Shown: piece after piece, positions 18,500-28,008 of the stretch
Layout: each line of letters starts with the position of its first letter
Numbering within the stretch: the stretch's first letter is position 1
NCBI RefSeq assembly: GCF_030410135.1
Contig: NZ_JAUGQQ010000003.1
Location: 124,001 to 188,000, forward strand
Source: Aequorivita aurantiaca
GTDB lineage: Bacteria > Bacteroidota > Bacteroidia > Flavobacteriales > Flavobacteriaceae
Length of the DNA stretch: 64,000 bases
Direction of reading: 5' to 3'
The notes under the pieces: generated by a model
Told to the model about the DNA's origin: nothing
The model's input: only the letters and a program-made list of their open reading frames with translations
The model's database searches: none
Program-made: the position numbers and the translations under genes

Positions 18500-19084
18500 T
18501 CAATTGGTCAATATAATATTATGTTTGTCAATTACTTTACGCAAATTGATGAGCGCATAGCGCATACGACCCAAGGCAGTATTGATGCTCACGCCGGTTT
18601 GAATGCTTATTTCCTTAAAGCTCATGTCTTTATAAATACGCATAATCAATACTTCTTTTTGATCATCCGGAAGTTCTTCTATCAATCTTCTGACGTCATT
18701 TTCCACTTGACCTTTTATAATTTGTCGCTCAATATTTAAGGAATTATCACTCAATACCGAGAATATATTGAAATCATCATTATTCTCAAATTTGGGCATT
18801 CGGTTATTTTTGCGGAAATGGTCGATTACCAAATTATGGGCAATGCGCATTACCCATGGCAAAAATTTGCCTTCCTCGTTATAGGCTCCCCTTTTCAATG
18901 TTCTTATAACCTTAATGAAAGTGTCCTGAAAAATATCTTCAGCAACATCCCTGTCGAAAACCTTTGAATATATAAAACTGTAGATTCTTTGCTTGTGACG
19001 AGTTATTAACTCGCTGAGTGCAGATTCATTACCGCTCATATAAGCGTTTACCAAAAACGCATCAGAATTTGTGCTTTGCTTCAT
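18500..19084 (-). CDS. ECF-type RNA polymerase sigma factor
   Basis: A 194-residue sigma-70-family factor. Region 2 (residues about 20-90) includes EDIFQDTFIKVIRTL and FLPWVMRIAHNLVIDHFRK. Region 4 (about 135-185) includes LPDDQKEVLIMRIYKDMSFKEIS and a helix-turn-helix. No anti-sigma gene is adjacent. It directs RNA polymerase to an unknown promoter set. It is divergent from uvrA across a 257-base AT-rich region. Confidence 0.9.
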   Translation of the reverse strand: MKQSTNSDAFLVNAYMSGNESALSELITRHKQRIYSFIYSKVFDRDVAEDIFQDTFIKVIRTLKRGAYNEEGKFLPWVMRIAHNLVIDHFRKNNRMPKFENNDDFNIFSVLSDNSLNIERQIIKGQVENDVRRLIEELPDDQKEVLIMRIYKDMSFKEISIQTGVSINTALGRMRYALINLRKVIDKHNIILTN

Positions 19085-19341
19085 ATCAATACTTCTTTAA
19101 AAAATAAACAACTATGGATTTTGGTTGCTTAGTTACAATGTTTATTTGTTTAAAAGTAATGATCAGCTATAGGCAATATTTTTTTTATATGGCGTTAAGA
19201 GCCGTAAATATAATAACAAAGAATTCACAAATGCAAAAAAAAGGTTAAATATTTCTATTAAAAATAATACGATACACGAGGATGCATTCCTAATGCTGAT
19301 ATACTATCTTTGCTAAAAGCTAAAAATTAAGAAGATTTAAA
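19085..19341. promoter_or_regulatory. AT-rich intergenic region between sigma gene and uvrA
   Basis: A 257-base divergent region. An exact TATCTTTG -7 element lies at 19305-19312, 30 bases before the uvrA start. On the sigma side there is only a weak TATTTTTT. No SOS/LexA-like box could be picked out by eye. No further gene, tRNA or repeat was seen. Confidence 0.45.
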
Positions 19342-22119
19342 TTGATTGCAGAAACATTTGATACTAAAAAAAATATCCTGATTCAGGGGGCAAAACTCCA
19401 CAACCTTAAGGACATAACAGTCGCAATTCCTCGAAATAAATTAGTGGTTATTACCGGGCTTTCTGGAAGTGGAAAATCTAGCCTCGCTTTTGACACTTTA
19501 TATGCTGAAGGCCAGCGGCGATATGTAGAAAGCCTTTCCAGCTATGCTCGCCAATTTTTAGGAAGGCTGGACAAACCAAAGGTTGATTCCATTAAAGGAA
19601 TAGCGCCAGCAATTGCCATTGAACAAAAAGTAAATTCCACCAACCCGCGGTCGACAGTGGGTACCTCCACGGAAGTATATGATTATTTAAAGTTATTATA
19701 TACCCGTATTGGAAAAACCATTTCGCCAATTTCGGGAAAAGAAGTTAAAAAGGACACAACAACGGATGTCATTAATTTCATAAAAAAATTTCCGGAAGGT
19801 GAAAAACTACTGCTTCTTGCGCCAGTTCATTTGGAAAAAAACAGATCGATCGACAACAAAATTCAAGCTCTTGCCCAACAGGGGTATTCTAGGATTAAGA
19901 GCAAAGGGGAAATTTTCAGAATTGACGAATTGCATGATAAAATCTTGCCGGGGAATATTGATTTGGTTATTGACCGAATAATCACCAAGGAGGAAGACGA
20001 TTTCTACAACCGTCTTGCGGACGCAGTTGAAATTGCCTTTTTTGAAGGAAAGGGAGAACTTTTTATTGAGGAGCTCTCAACCAAAAAAATTACGTCGTTC
20101 AACAATCGTTTTGAAGCTGATGGCATGGTTTTTATGGAGCCCAATGTTCATCTTTTCAGTTTTAACAATCCTTATGGCGCATGCCCCACTTGCGAAGGTT
20201 ATGGGGATGTGATTGGTATTGATGAGGATTTGGTAATTCCAAACACAGCGCTTTCCGTTTATGAAAATGCCATATTTCCTTGGCGCGGCGAAAGTATGAG
20301 TTGGTATCGAGATCAATTGGTGAACAATGCCTACAAATTTGATTTTCCAATCCACAAACCTTGGTTCCAGCTATCCGACACCCAAAAACAACTGGTCTGG
20401 GAAGGAAATAAATATTTTGAGGGCCTAAATTCCTTCTTCTCTTTTTTGGAATCCAAAAGCTATAAAATACAAAACAGAGTAATGCTCTCGCGTTATCGCG
20501 GAAAAACGAAATGCACAACCTGTAAGGGAAAGCGTCTGCGTCCCGAAGCTGGCTATGTAAAAATAAACGGTACTGCAATTCAAGAATTGGTGGAATTACC
20601 GCTGGATAGAGCTGCGGATTTTTTCAAAAAAATTAAACTTACGAAATTTGAAGAAAAGGTGGCCAAACGCTTGTTGCTCGAAATCAATAACCGCCTGAAG
20701 GTTTTGGAAGATGTTGGCCTAGGATATCTTACCCTAAACCGAAAATCGAACACTCTATCCGGAGGCGAATCGCAACGAATAAATCTTGCAACCTCTCTTG
20801 GAAGTAGCCTTGTTGGCTCCATGTATATATTGGACGAACCCAGCATCGGGCTCCATCCAAAGGATACCGAAAGATTGATCACTGTTCTACAATCTCTCCG
20901 TGACTTAGGAAATACAGTTATTGTAGTTGAACACGACGAAGACATTATGAAAGCGGCCGATCAAATCATAGACATTGGCCCCGAAGCGGGAACATTTGGC
21001 GGCGAGGTTGTTGCCCAGGGAAGTTATGCCGAAATACTAAAATCCAGTTCTCTTACGGCCAAATATTTGAACGGCGAAATGGAAATTGAAGTACCGAAAA
21101 AGCGACGAACCTCAAAAAACAAAATTTCCATTAGAGGCGCCAGGCAAAACAATCTTAAAAACATTGACGTAACCTTTCCGTTAAATATTTTCACGGCGGT
21201 TACAGGAGTTTCCGGTAGCGGAAAAAGCACTTTGGTGAAGAAAATTCTTTATCCCGCTTTAATGAGGGAAATTGGTGGATACGGCGAAAAACCCGGCCAA
21301 TTTTCAGAAATAAAAGGGGATTTTGGAACAATAAAAAGTATTGAATTTATTGACCAGAACCCGATTGGCCGTTCCAGCCGAAGCAATCCAGTAACCTATA
21401 TTAAAGCCTACGATGACATCCGGAATCTTTATGCATCCCAAAAACTTTCAGATATACGGGGTTATAAAGCCAAACATTTCAGTTTCAATGTTGATGGCGG
21501 GCGTTGCGAAACCTGTAATGGAGAAGGCGAAGTTACAATAGAGATGCAATTCATGGCGGATGTGCATTTGATTTGTGACACCTGTAATGGAAAACGTTTC
21601 AAAAAAGAAGTTTTGGAAGTAACTTTCCAAAACAAGAATATTGATGACGTTCTTACCATGACTGTAGATGATGCGGTGAAATTTTTTAATGAGCACAAAC
21701 AAGATAAAATTGCGGCAAAGTTACAACCCTTGCAGGATGTGGGGCTGGGCTATGTTCAGTTAGGCCAAAGCTCTTCCACGCTTTCTGGAGGCGAGGCACA
21801 ACGTATCAAATTAGCATCTTTTTTGGTGAAGGGAACATCCAAGGAAAAAACCGTGTTTATATTTGATGAACCCACAACGGGGCTTCACTTCCATGATATT
21901 AAAAAATTATTGGCTTCCTTTTATGCTCTATTGGAAAAAGGGCATACCGTAATAGTAGTTGAGCACAATTTGGATTTGATAAAATGTGCTGATTTTATAA
22001 TAGACTTGGGCCCGGAGGGCGGCGAAAATGGAGGAAATATTGTGGCACAAGGAACTCCCGAAAAAATCGTTCAAATAAAGGATTCTTTTACTGCCTATTA
22101 TTTAAAAGATAAACTATAA
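19342..22119 (+). CDS. uvrA: UvrABC excinuclease subunit A
   Basis: A 925-residue damage-recognition ATPase of nucleotide excision repair. The first nucleotide-binding half has Walker [10 protein letters not shown] at residues 39-47 and signature [12 protein letters not shown]. The second has Walker [10 protein letters not shown] and signature [12 protein letters not shown]. Zinc-finger cysteines are visible as CPTC, CTTC, CETC and CDTC pairs. The start is a TTG (no ATG in a sensible position); it gives the usual N-terminus a few residues before [12 protein letters not shown]. Length is normal. Regulation may include the TATCTTTG promoter upstream. Confidence 0.96.
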   Translation: MIAETFDTKKNILIQGAKLHNLKDITVAIPRNKLVVITGLSGSGKSSLAFDTLYAEGQRRYVESLSSYARQFLGRLDKPKVDSIKGIAPAIAIEQKVNSTNPRSTVGTSTEVYDYLKLLYTRIGKTISPISGKEVKKDTTTDVINFIKKFPEGEKLLLLAPVHLEKNRSIDNKIQALAQQGYSRIKSKGEIFRIDELHDKILPGNIDLVIDRIITKEEDDFYNRLADAVEIAFFEGKGELFIEELSTKKITSFNNRFEADGMVFMEPNVHLFSFNNPYGACPTCEGYGDVIGIDEDLVIPNTALSVYENAIFPWRGESMSWYRDQLVNNAYKFDFPIHKPWFQLSDTQKQLVWEGNKYFEGLNSFFSFLESKSYKIQNRVMLSRYRGKTKCTTCKGKRLRPEAGYVKINGTAIQELVELPLDRAADFFKKIKLTKFEEKVAKRLLLEINNRLKVLEDVGLGYLTLNRKSNTLSGGESQRINLATSLGSSLVGSMYILDEPSIGLHPKDTERLITVLQSLRDLGNTVIVVEHDEDIMKAADQIIDIGPEAGTFGGEVVAQGSYAEILKSSSLTAKYLNGEMEIEVPKKRRTSKNKISIRGARQNNLKNIDVTFPLNIFTAVTGVSGSGKSTLVKKILYPALMREIGGYGEKPGQFSEIKGDFGTIKSIEFIDQNPIGRSSRSNPVTYIKAYDDIRNLYASQKLSDIRGYKAKHFSFNVDGGRCETCNGEGEVTIEMQFMADVHLICDTCNGKRFKKEVLEVTFQNKNIDDVLTMTVDDAVKFFNEHKQDKIAAKLQPLQDVGLGYVQLGQSSSTLSGGEAQRIKLASFLVKGTSKEKTVFIFDEPTTGLHFHDIKKLLASFYALLEKGHTVIVVEHNLDLIKCADFIIDLGPEGGENGGNIVAQGTPEKIVQIKDSFTAYYLKDKL

Positions 22120-22200
22120 GATATTATACTTTTATGGCACACTAATTGAAACCAAAAATAGAAAATATATAGTTTTTAGTTTTTGGTTGGTTAGTTTTTA

Positions 22201-22242
22201 AAATCCGTCAAATGTGATAAAACACTTTGGCGGATTTTTTAT
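22201..22242 (+). terminator. Terminator after uvrA
   Basis: AAATCCG...CGGATTT hairpin with extra pairing through CAAA/TTTG, followed by a T-tract. A TTGGTTGGTTA motif lies just before it. Confidence 0.7.
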
Positions 22243-22288
22243 TTTATGAATATTCCTGCTTCAATTTTCAAAAAAACACTTTTAAAAC

Positions 22289-22305
22289 TTGGCACGGTCG
22301 TTGGT
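22289..22305 (+). promoter_or_regulatory. Putative sigma-54 (RpoN) promoter
   Basis: TTGGCACG, four bases, then TTGGT. The -24 GG doublet is intact and the -12 doublet lies at the correct N10 distance but reads GG rather than GC. It is about 70 bases before the ATG at 22374. It overlaps an inverted repeat GTTGGTA-AAA-TACCAAC (22300-22316). No RpoN gene or activator is in the window. Confidence 0.45.
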
Positions 22306-22373
22306 AAAATACCAACGTGCTCAGCTGACCAAAAAAATAAAGCAAGTACGAACCTATTAAATTTTCAACATTT

Positions 22374-23654
22374 ATGAAAAATCTCGCCCTAATTTTCAGC
22401 ATCCTGTTCGTTGGATTTTCAACCAATCAAACATCCGCAAAAAATAATGACAATCACAGAAAAGGTTATAACGGTAACGCCTATATATTTGTGGAAGGCG
22501 ATGTGGAATTCTCAGTTTTTCCCGATGGTCAGTTTGACTTTGTTTATATTGGCCCACAAACTTCATCCCAAGTAGTCATTAATACTCCCAACGTTAACAT
22601 CAGCTTCAATTCAGGCTATGATTATGAAACCTACGTACAGTATGATGATTACGGCGCAGTAATTCAAGTGGAAAATGTACCCATATATTATGACGAATAT
22701 GGTAGAATTACACAAGCCGGAAGCGTTGATATTCGCTACAATAATAGAAGGATTGTACGAGTTGGCGGATTGAATGTAATCTATAATAATTATGGATATT
22801 TCTCCCATTGCTCCGGAGTTATTAATATGCATAACCCCTATTATGTTTATCGTCCGTGGCACGTGTATTATGCCCCGCCCATTTACACCCACTGCGTGGT
22901 GTATGATATGCCCTATAGAAGATATTACAGTCCCGTAAGGTATAGCTACCACGATCATTTGGTTTATTATAAAAATAGAAGTCGCACAGCATATCACAAT
23001 GGCCGAAGAGATTTTTACCGTCCCGGAAGCCGTATTTATGACAAAAATGGGAGGGCCACTGTAAATAGAAATTACAACCCAAACCGTGCTAACACTATGG
23101 TTGCTTCAAACAATACACGTACAAATAGCACTTTAAGAAGCAACCAAACCCAACGTAATAGCGCAGTTAGAAATAACGATAGCCGAAACAGCCGTGTAGA
23201 TCAAACCAACGTTTCAAGAAGCGGCTCCGCAATTAGAAATAGTAGCATTAACAGTAAAGGCGCAACATCGGTTGATAGAAGCACACGTAGTTCACAAAGA
23301 AATTCCAGTACTGCTTCCACAAGAAATAGGGAGAATGCGGGTGAAAATAATTCTATTCGCAAAAGCAATACTTCTACTAAAGATGTAAAAGCCATTCGAG
23401 GTGAAAATTCGGTACGGTCGCAACAAACGCAACGTACAAATAATGGAAGAAATGTAGAAAATCAGCAGACGCAACGCGTTTCTTCAAAAAGTACTCGTAG
23501 CACTACCTCAAGTGCGAAGGTAGCTTCACCAAATCGGCAATCCGCAGGCAGGAAAACAGTGTCAAAATCAAACACCGCCTCACGTAGCAGTGATGGGAGA
23601 AACTCCTCAAGAGGAAATACCACGAAAGAAGTGGGCTCAAGAGGAAGAGGATAA
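22374..23654 (+). CDS. Secreted protein with low-complexity basic Asn/Arg/Ser/Thr-rich C-terminus
   Basis: 426 residues with a signal peptide cut near TSAKN. Residues about 30-150 hold beta-type repeats rich in Tyr, Asn and Gly with VYIG, IYYDEYGRI and VNIS motifs. Residues about 150-200 are Tyr/His-rich (YRPWHVYYAPPIYTH). From about 230 to the end the sequence is a disordered tail rich in Asn, Arg, Ser, Thr and Gln and strongly basic. No enzyme motif is seen. A sigma-54-like promoter and a terminator flank it, so it is a single-gene transcript. Perhaps a surface or matrix protein; function unknown. Confidence 0.8.
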   Translation: MKNLALIFSILFVGFSTNQTSAKNNDNHRKGYNGNAYIFVEGDVEFSVFPDGQFDFVYIGPQTSSQVVINTPNVNISFNSGYDYETYVQYDDYGAVIQVENVPIYYDEYGRITQAGSVDIRYNNRRIVRVGGLNVIYNNYGYFSHCSGVINMHNPYYVYRPWHVYYAPPIYTHCVVYDMPYRRYYSPVRYSYHDHLVYYKNRSRTAYHNGRRDFYRPGSRIYDKNGRATVNRNYNPNRANTMVASNNTRTNSTLRSNQTQRNSAVRNNDSRNSRVDQTNVSRSGSAIRNSSINSKGATSVDRSTRSSQRNSSTASTRNRENAGENNSIRKSNTSTKDVKAIRGENSVRSQQTQRTNNGRNVENQQTQRVSSKSTRSTTSSAKVASPNRQSAGRKTVSKSNTASRSSDGRNSSRGNTTKEVGSRGRG

Positions 23655-23677
23655 GAAAGTTTTTTGGTTGGTTGGTT

Positions 23678-23727
23678 AAACCCCTGTGAATCACTAACAG
23701 TGAAGATCGGGGGTTTACTTTTTTATT
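23678..23727 (+). terminator. Terminator after the secreted basic-tail protein gene
   Basis: AAACCCC at 23678-23684 pairs with GGGGTTT at 23710-23716 and encloses a small TCACT-AAC-AGTGA hairpin; ACTTTTTTATTT follows. A TTGGTTGGTTGGTTA motif sits just before the stem, echoing the one before the uvrA terminator. Confidence 0.7.
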
Positions 23728-25007
23728 TAAGAATTTACAATTAGTGAAGCCATACGCTTTGTGATTTCGCGTCTGCTGTACTTTTCGATTCCTTGAGAAA
23801 TAATTACCAACTTTCCACTTTTATATTTTTCGTACAATTGAAGTATTTCCCCTTTCAATTCTTCGTTATCCCAGTAACCGAAAAATTTGCCCGATTGCGT
23901 TTCGTCAATAATTCCCTCAATATCGCTTTCCTTTGGCCCCAACGCTATTATTGGGCGCTTCGCCGCCAAATATTCAAAAAGTTTTCCGGGAATAATTGCT
24001 CGCGTTTCGGCACTGTTTATTTCCACCAAAAGCAACAGTTGGCTTTCCCGCTGAAGCCTTAGCGCCTCGGAATGTGAAATGTAACCCAAAAAACTGCAAT
24101 TCTCTAAAAGATTCAAACTTTCAAGACTCTTCTTCACTTCATCGCTTACGGCGCCAGCAAATTTCAGCATCAAATCATTTTTAAAAGTTTTACTTTCCTT
24201 ACAAATTTCCGAAAGAACTTTCCATAAAACCTCCGGATTGCGTTCACTTAAAAGTGACCCAATGTGCGAAATTGAAAAGAGGCAATCCAGTTCAAAATCA
24301 ATTTCTTTGGAATTATCAAAGCCATTGGTAATTATCTCTATCGGCGTGCTGGTAATCGTTTCAAATTCCTTTTTCGTCGTGGGGCTCGTTACCGTTATTA
24401 TATCCGCTGATTTCAAAACCGAAGCTTCCAATTCCTTATGTCTTCTTTCGGAAGTTTTGTTCAATCGAAGGGATTTGTGATAGTGAATTGTTGTCCACGG
24501 GTCACGAAAGTCCGCAATCCATTTCACGTCTAATTCCTTTTGAAGTTGCTTTCCAATAAGATGAAGACTGTGCGGTGGACCTGTTGTAATCACCACATCC
24601 ACAGGATTTTCAGAAATATATTTTGAAAGAAATTTTACCGATGGTTTCACCCAAGCCACACGCGCATCGGGAATGAAAAAATTTCCGCGGATGTAGAGCA
24701 TGAATTTTTCAAGCGATGAAATTTTCTTATTGGAAATAATCCCGCTACTTATCTGTTTGGTTTTCTTTTTTGAGAAAATCTTTGCAAAACGATATGGCTC
24801 GTTAATCCGGGCCTTTAATATTTCAATGTCGGAAGGAATTTCTGTTGAAAAGTTTTCATCGACAAAAGGATAGTTGGGATTTTCCGGCGCATACACAATC
24901 GGTTCCACGCCAAACTCCCTGAAATATTTTACGAATTTTAACCATCTCTGAACGCCCGGCCCACCCGCGGGTGGCCAATAATATGTGATGATTAGGGCGC
25001 GTTTCAT
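23727..25007 (-). CDS. Glycosyltransferase, GT4-like (GT-B fold)
   Basis: 426 residues. The N-terminus MKRALIITYYWPPAGGPGVQRW is the usual start of GT4-like proteins that locate a sugar acceptor. A donor-side region includes WIADFRDPWTT, ITNGFD and SHIGSLLSERNPEVLW, followed by FEYLAAKRPIIALGP (the nucleotide-sugar binding GPx/E loop). No signal peptide is seen; it is likely peripheral to the inner membrane. It probably takes part in surface polysaccharide or glycan synthesis; substrate unknown. It precedes no other sugar genes; YfhO lies upstream on the same strand, 87 bases away. Confidence 0.85.
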   Translation of the reverse strand: MKRALIITYYWPPAGGPGVQRWLKFVKYFREFGVEPIVYAPENPNYPFVDENFSTEIPSDIEILKARINEPYRFAKIFSKKKTKQISSGIISNKKISSLEKFMLYIRGNFFIPDARVAWVKPSVKFLSKYISENPVDVVITTGPPHSLHLIGKQLQKELDVKWIADFRDPWTTIHYHKSLRLNKTSERRHKELEASVLKSADIITVTSPTTKKEFETITSTPIEIITNGFDNSKEIDFELDCLFSISHIGSLLSERNPEVLWKVLSEICKESKTFKNDLMLKFAGAVSDEVKKSLESLNLLENCSFLGYISHSEALRLQRESQLLLLVEINSAETRAIIPGKLFEYLAAKRPIIALGPKESDIEGIIDETQSGKFFGYWDNEELKGEILQLYEKYKSGKLVIISQGIEKYSRREITKRMASLIVNS

Positions 25008-25094
25008 TATGGGTTATTATGTGATTAATTATTATTGGTTTGATTCTGAATAAAGCGAATAGCTTAAATATTTTTTCAACCTAATACAAAATAA

Positions 25095-27536
25095 TTAAGC
25101 TGATTCTCCTTTATCTTTCTTCTTAAAAGCAAAATAAATACCGCTCAACAGAATCAAGAGAAAAATAATACTGCTTATCAATGAAATGGTGCTTCCAGTT
25201 TGGATTACTTCGGGTTCAAATTTAAATTCGATTTTGTTGTTTCCCGAAGGAATGGCCATTGCACGTAGCAAATAATTGGCGCGGAAATATTCCGCAGGTT
25301 TCCCGTTGATGTACGCATTCCACCCATGTGGATAATAAACTTCGGAAAATATAACCAATTGTTCAGTGGCAGAGGACGCTTCATAAACCAAATGGTTGGG
25401 TTTATAGCTGAACAATTCAATAGTGGCGGTGCTATCCCTTCCAATGTTCCGATTTGGGACTTGCGGAAGAAATTCCTTGTTAATTACTGCGACTCTTTTA
25501 GTATCCAAACTATCCAATAATTGTATTTCCTCATTGGCATTATCGGCCGGAAGAACATTATCAACAAACCACGCGTTACCGTTGGCATATGGGTTGCGCT
25601 GCGCCACTGCCCCACCGTTTTTGTTTTGCACTATAATATAGCGCACGTTCATCATATTCAGAATTCCAATATTTCCTTGGCTGATATAATATTCGTATAA
25701 ATCCTGCATACGGCCTGGTTTCGCGGCGTGATATCCGCCCAAGGTTTTGTGAAAATAGCTAGCGCGCCCACTGTTGAAAGCATTAGTTGTAGCATCATAA
25801 ACTCGATAATGGCCCTCATCATTCAAAATTTGATCGTCAGCGGCATTTTTCTGAAAAGGCTCATCCACCAATTTTGCCTGTACAAATGCCTCTTCGTTTA
25901 CATATCGTCTGTCAACGCCCACCAAATCTATTATCACCAAAACAGAAAGTGCTGCAATGGCAAAGCCCTTTTTCAATTTTCCTTTTATAAAAAACCAAAG
26001 CACGGCAGCTGTCAATATCACAAAGATCAGCGAACGGATAGCATCGGAGGTGAACAATGACATTCTATCCTCGCGGATTGCCTCCACAAAAGGCAAGCCC
26101 ATTTCGTCCCTAAAGTAACTGTCATAAGGACCGGCAAAATCGAAAAGGGTATTTTTAAAAAGAATAAAAATTAAAGTAAGTCCGCCCACAATTCCGGTGG
26201 AATAAATTAATGCCTTTCTTTTTTCCGCATCCCTTTCAAAATGGTTGAAAAACTGGTGCAACCCAACAATAGCTAGTATTGGAAGGATTAATTCAATAAT
26301 AACTTGGATTGAAGAAACCGCGCGAAATTTATCGTATAACGGAACATTTGCAATAAAGAATTCCGTAAGGCCGCTGAAATTCTTTCCCCACGACAGCAGC
26401 AATGTTAATGCAAACGCTGAAATCACCCACCACTTTAATCGTCCGCGAACCAAAAACAGAGCCAATACCGCCAGAAAAATAATAATTGCACCTACATAAG
26501 CCGGCGCTCCCACAAAACTCTGATCGCCCCAATACATCGGAATTTGGCTTAAAACTTGGTTCGCCTCTTGCGATGAAGCACCCATCCGCATCAAACTTTC
26601 CACGGTTTTTGAATCCTTCGGAAATGCTTCGGAGGAACTGCCGCCCATAAACCGCGGGATAAACAGGTTAAAACTCTCAAGTTTTCCGTAGCTGTACTCG
26701 GTAATGTAATCGTAATCTAAACCTGTTTTGTTATCTTTTGGAGTGCCGTCCACATTATTAGTTAATTCGGTTTTTCCACGGGTTGAAGTTTCGGCATATT
26801 CCTGGGTTGCCAAAATATTCGTCGCATTTAAACCAATGGCAAGAATTACAGCAACAGCCATTATGCCCACTGCCTTAAAATAATGTGGCAATAATTTCTT
26901 TTTAACAGCATCAATCAAATATACGATGCCAATTATTATGACCAAAAGCATTAAATAATATGTCATTTGGAAGTGGTTCGCCACCAATTCAAGAGCCATT
27001 GAAACAGTCAGCAATAAAAATCCCCAAATATATTTTCCGCGGAAGGTGAGAAAAATTCCACTCAAAACGAGCGGCATATAAGCAATGGCATGGGCCTTTG
27101 CGTTGTGCCCGACGCCTAAAATTATTATCAAATAAGTGGAAAAACCAAATGCCAAAGCGCCGAGAAATGCCAATTTATAATCCACTTTTAGCACCAAGAA
27201 AAGGATGTACATTCCAATAAAATATAGAAAAAGATAATCCGCAGGGCGCGGTAGAAAACGAATGGCCAGATCTAGCTGTTTTATATAATTGTTTGGGTAT
27301 TTGGCGCCCAATTGATAGGTTGGCATCCCGCCAAAAGCCGCATCGGTCCAATAAGTTTCTTCGCCGGTTTCATTTCTGAAATCGTTTTGCTGCTTTGCCA
27401 TGCCCGTGTACTGCACAATATCGCTTTGAAATATTTTCTTGCCCTGCAAAACAGGGTTGAAATATGCCAGCGAGGCCACGATAAACAAAACGAAAACAAC
27501 GAGATGCGGAAGAAATTTTTTATAGTCGGGTTGCAT
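25095..27536 (-). CDS. YfhO-family membrane protein
   Basis: An 813-residue protein with about 12 or more membrane helices covering the N-terminal 480 residues and one at the C-terminus (ISLISSIIFLLILLSGIYFAF). A soluble domain between (about 590-780) includes RVYDATTNAFN, LGGYHAAKPGRMQDLYEYY and VYYPHGWNAYINGKPAEY. This is the YfhO architecture, seen in proteins that may transfer sugars to lipid-linked or wall polymers. It is codirectional with a GT4 glycosyltransferase, which fits. Substrate unknown. Confidence 0.88.
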   Translation of the reverse strand: MQPDYKKFLPHLVVFVLFIVASLAYFNPVLQGKKIFQSDIVQYTGMAKQQNDFRNETGEETYWTDAAFGGMPTYQLGAKYPNNYIKQLDLAIRFLPRPADYLFLYFIGMYILFLVLKVDYKLAFLGALAFGFSTYLIIILGVGHNAKAHAIAYMPLVLSGIFLTFRGKYIWGFLLLTVSMALELVANHFQMTYYLMLLVIIIGIVYLIDAVKKKLLPHYFKAVGIMAVAVILAIGLNATNILATQEYAETSTRGKTELTNNVDGTPKDNKTGLDYDYITEYSYGKLESFNLFIPRFMGGSSSEAFPKDSKTVESLMRMGASSQEANQVLSQIPMYWGDQSFVGAPAYVGAIIIFLAVLALFLVRGRLKWWVISAFALTLLLSWGKNFSGLTEFFIANVPLYDKFRAVSSIQVIIELILPILAIVGLHQFFNHFERDAEKRKALIYSTGIVGGLTLIFILFKNTLFDFAGPYDSYFRDEMGLPFVEAIREDRMSLFTSDAIRSLIFVILTAAVLWFFIKGKLKKGFAIAALSVLVIIDLVGVDRRYVNEEAFVQAKLVDEPFQKNAADDQILNDEGHYRVYDATTNAFNSGRASYFHKTLGGYHAAKPGRMQDLYEYYISQGNIGILNMMNVRYIIVQNKNGGAVAQRNPYANGNAWFVDNVLPADNANEEIQLLDSLDTKRVAVINKEFLPQVPNRNIGRDSTATIELFSYKPNHLVYEASSATEQLVIFSEVYYPHGWNAYINGKPAEYFRANYLLRAMAIPSGNNKIEFKFEPEVIQTGSTISLISSIIFLLILLSGIYFAFKKKDKGESA

Positions 27537-27638
27537 AATTTGGTTTTGGAATATGAAGTGGGGAAATTATGAAAAAATGTTGAATGACGGATGCTGTGTG
27601 ACGGGTGTATATCTTATACGATCATCCAACACCCAGCT

Positions 27639-27902
27639 TCACTCCACCTCTTCATATTCAACATATTCCCCAACTTTTTTGCTGGAGCGGGAATTGCGGG
27701 ATGGATTTTTATCAATGGTTATATTTCCCTCTTTTTCACGCTGGTTGCCCATATTTGAATTGTTTCCGAAGAATTGCTCAAACTGCTGCCCGGCCTTTTT
27801 TGAAATGTAACGCATTAAATATGGGGTGGCGAGCCTGATCAAAAATTTAAGCCCAAAATATACCAGAAGAACGATTAAAATCGTTTTTAGGAATGTTATC
27901 AT
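27639..27902 (-). CDS. DUF4834-like small membrane protein
   Basis: 87 residues with one N-terminal helix (residues 5-25) and a polar, charged C-terminus (KKVGEYVEYEEVE). It matches the flavobacterial DUF4834 family. A minus-strand TATTTTTG element about 20 bases upstream is a likely promoter. The next gene on the strand is YfhO, 100 bases downstream. The role is unknown. Confidence 0.75.
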   Translation of the reverse strand: MITFLKTILIVLLVYFGLKFLIRLATPYLMRYISKKAGQQFEQFFGNNSNMGNQREKEGNITIDKNPSRNSRSSKKVGEYVEYEEVE

Positions 27903-27982
27903 AATTGTAAAATTGATTCCAAAAATAAGTATTGATGCAGAAAAAGACGAATGTTCTCTATTAAATAAATGGTAAAATCTTA

Positions 27983-27990
27983 TATCTTTG
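27983..27990 (+). promoter_or_regulatory. Bacteroidota -7 element
   Basis: TATCTTTG, an exact TAnnTTTG match, 18 bases before the ATG at 28009. The -33 half is not clear. Confidence 0.5.
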
Positions 27991-28008
27991 AACTAAACCC
28001 AACTTTCC

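Noticed and set aside
22611-23082. Minus-strand frames opposite the secreted basic-tail gene
   Set aside because: These are antisense readings of the Tyr/Asn-rich coding strand.
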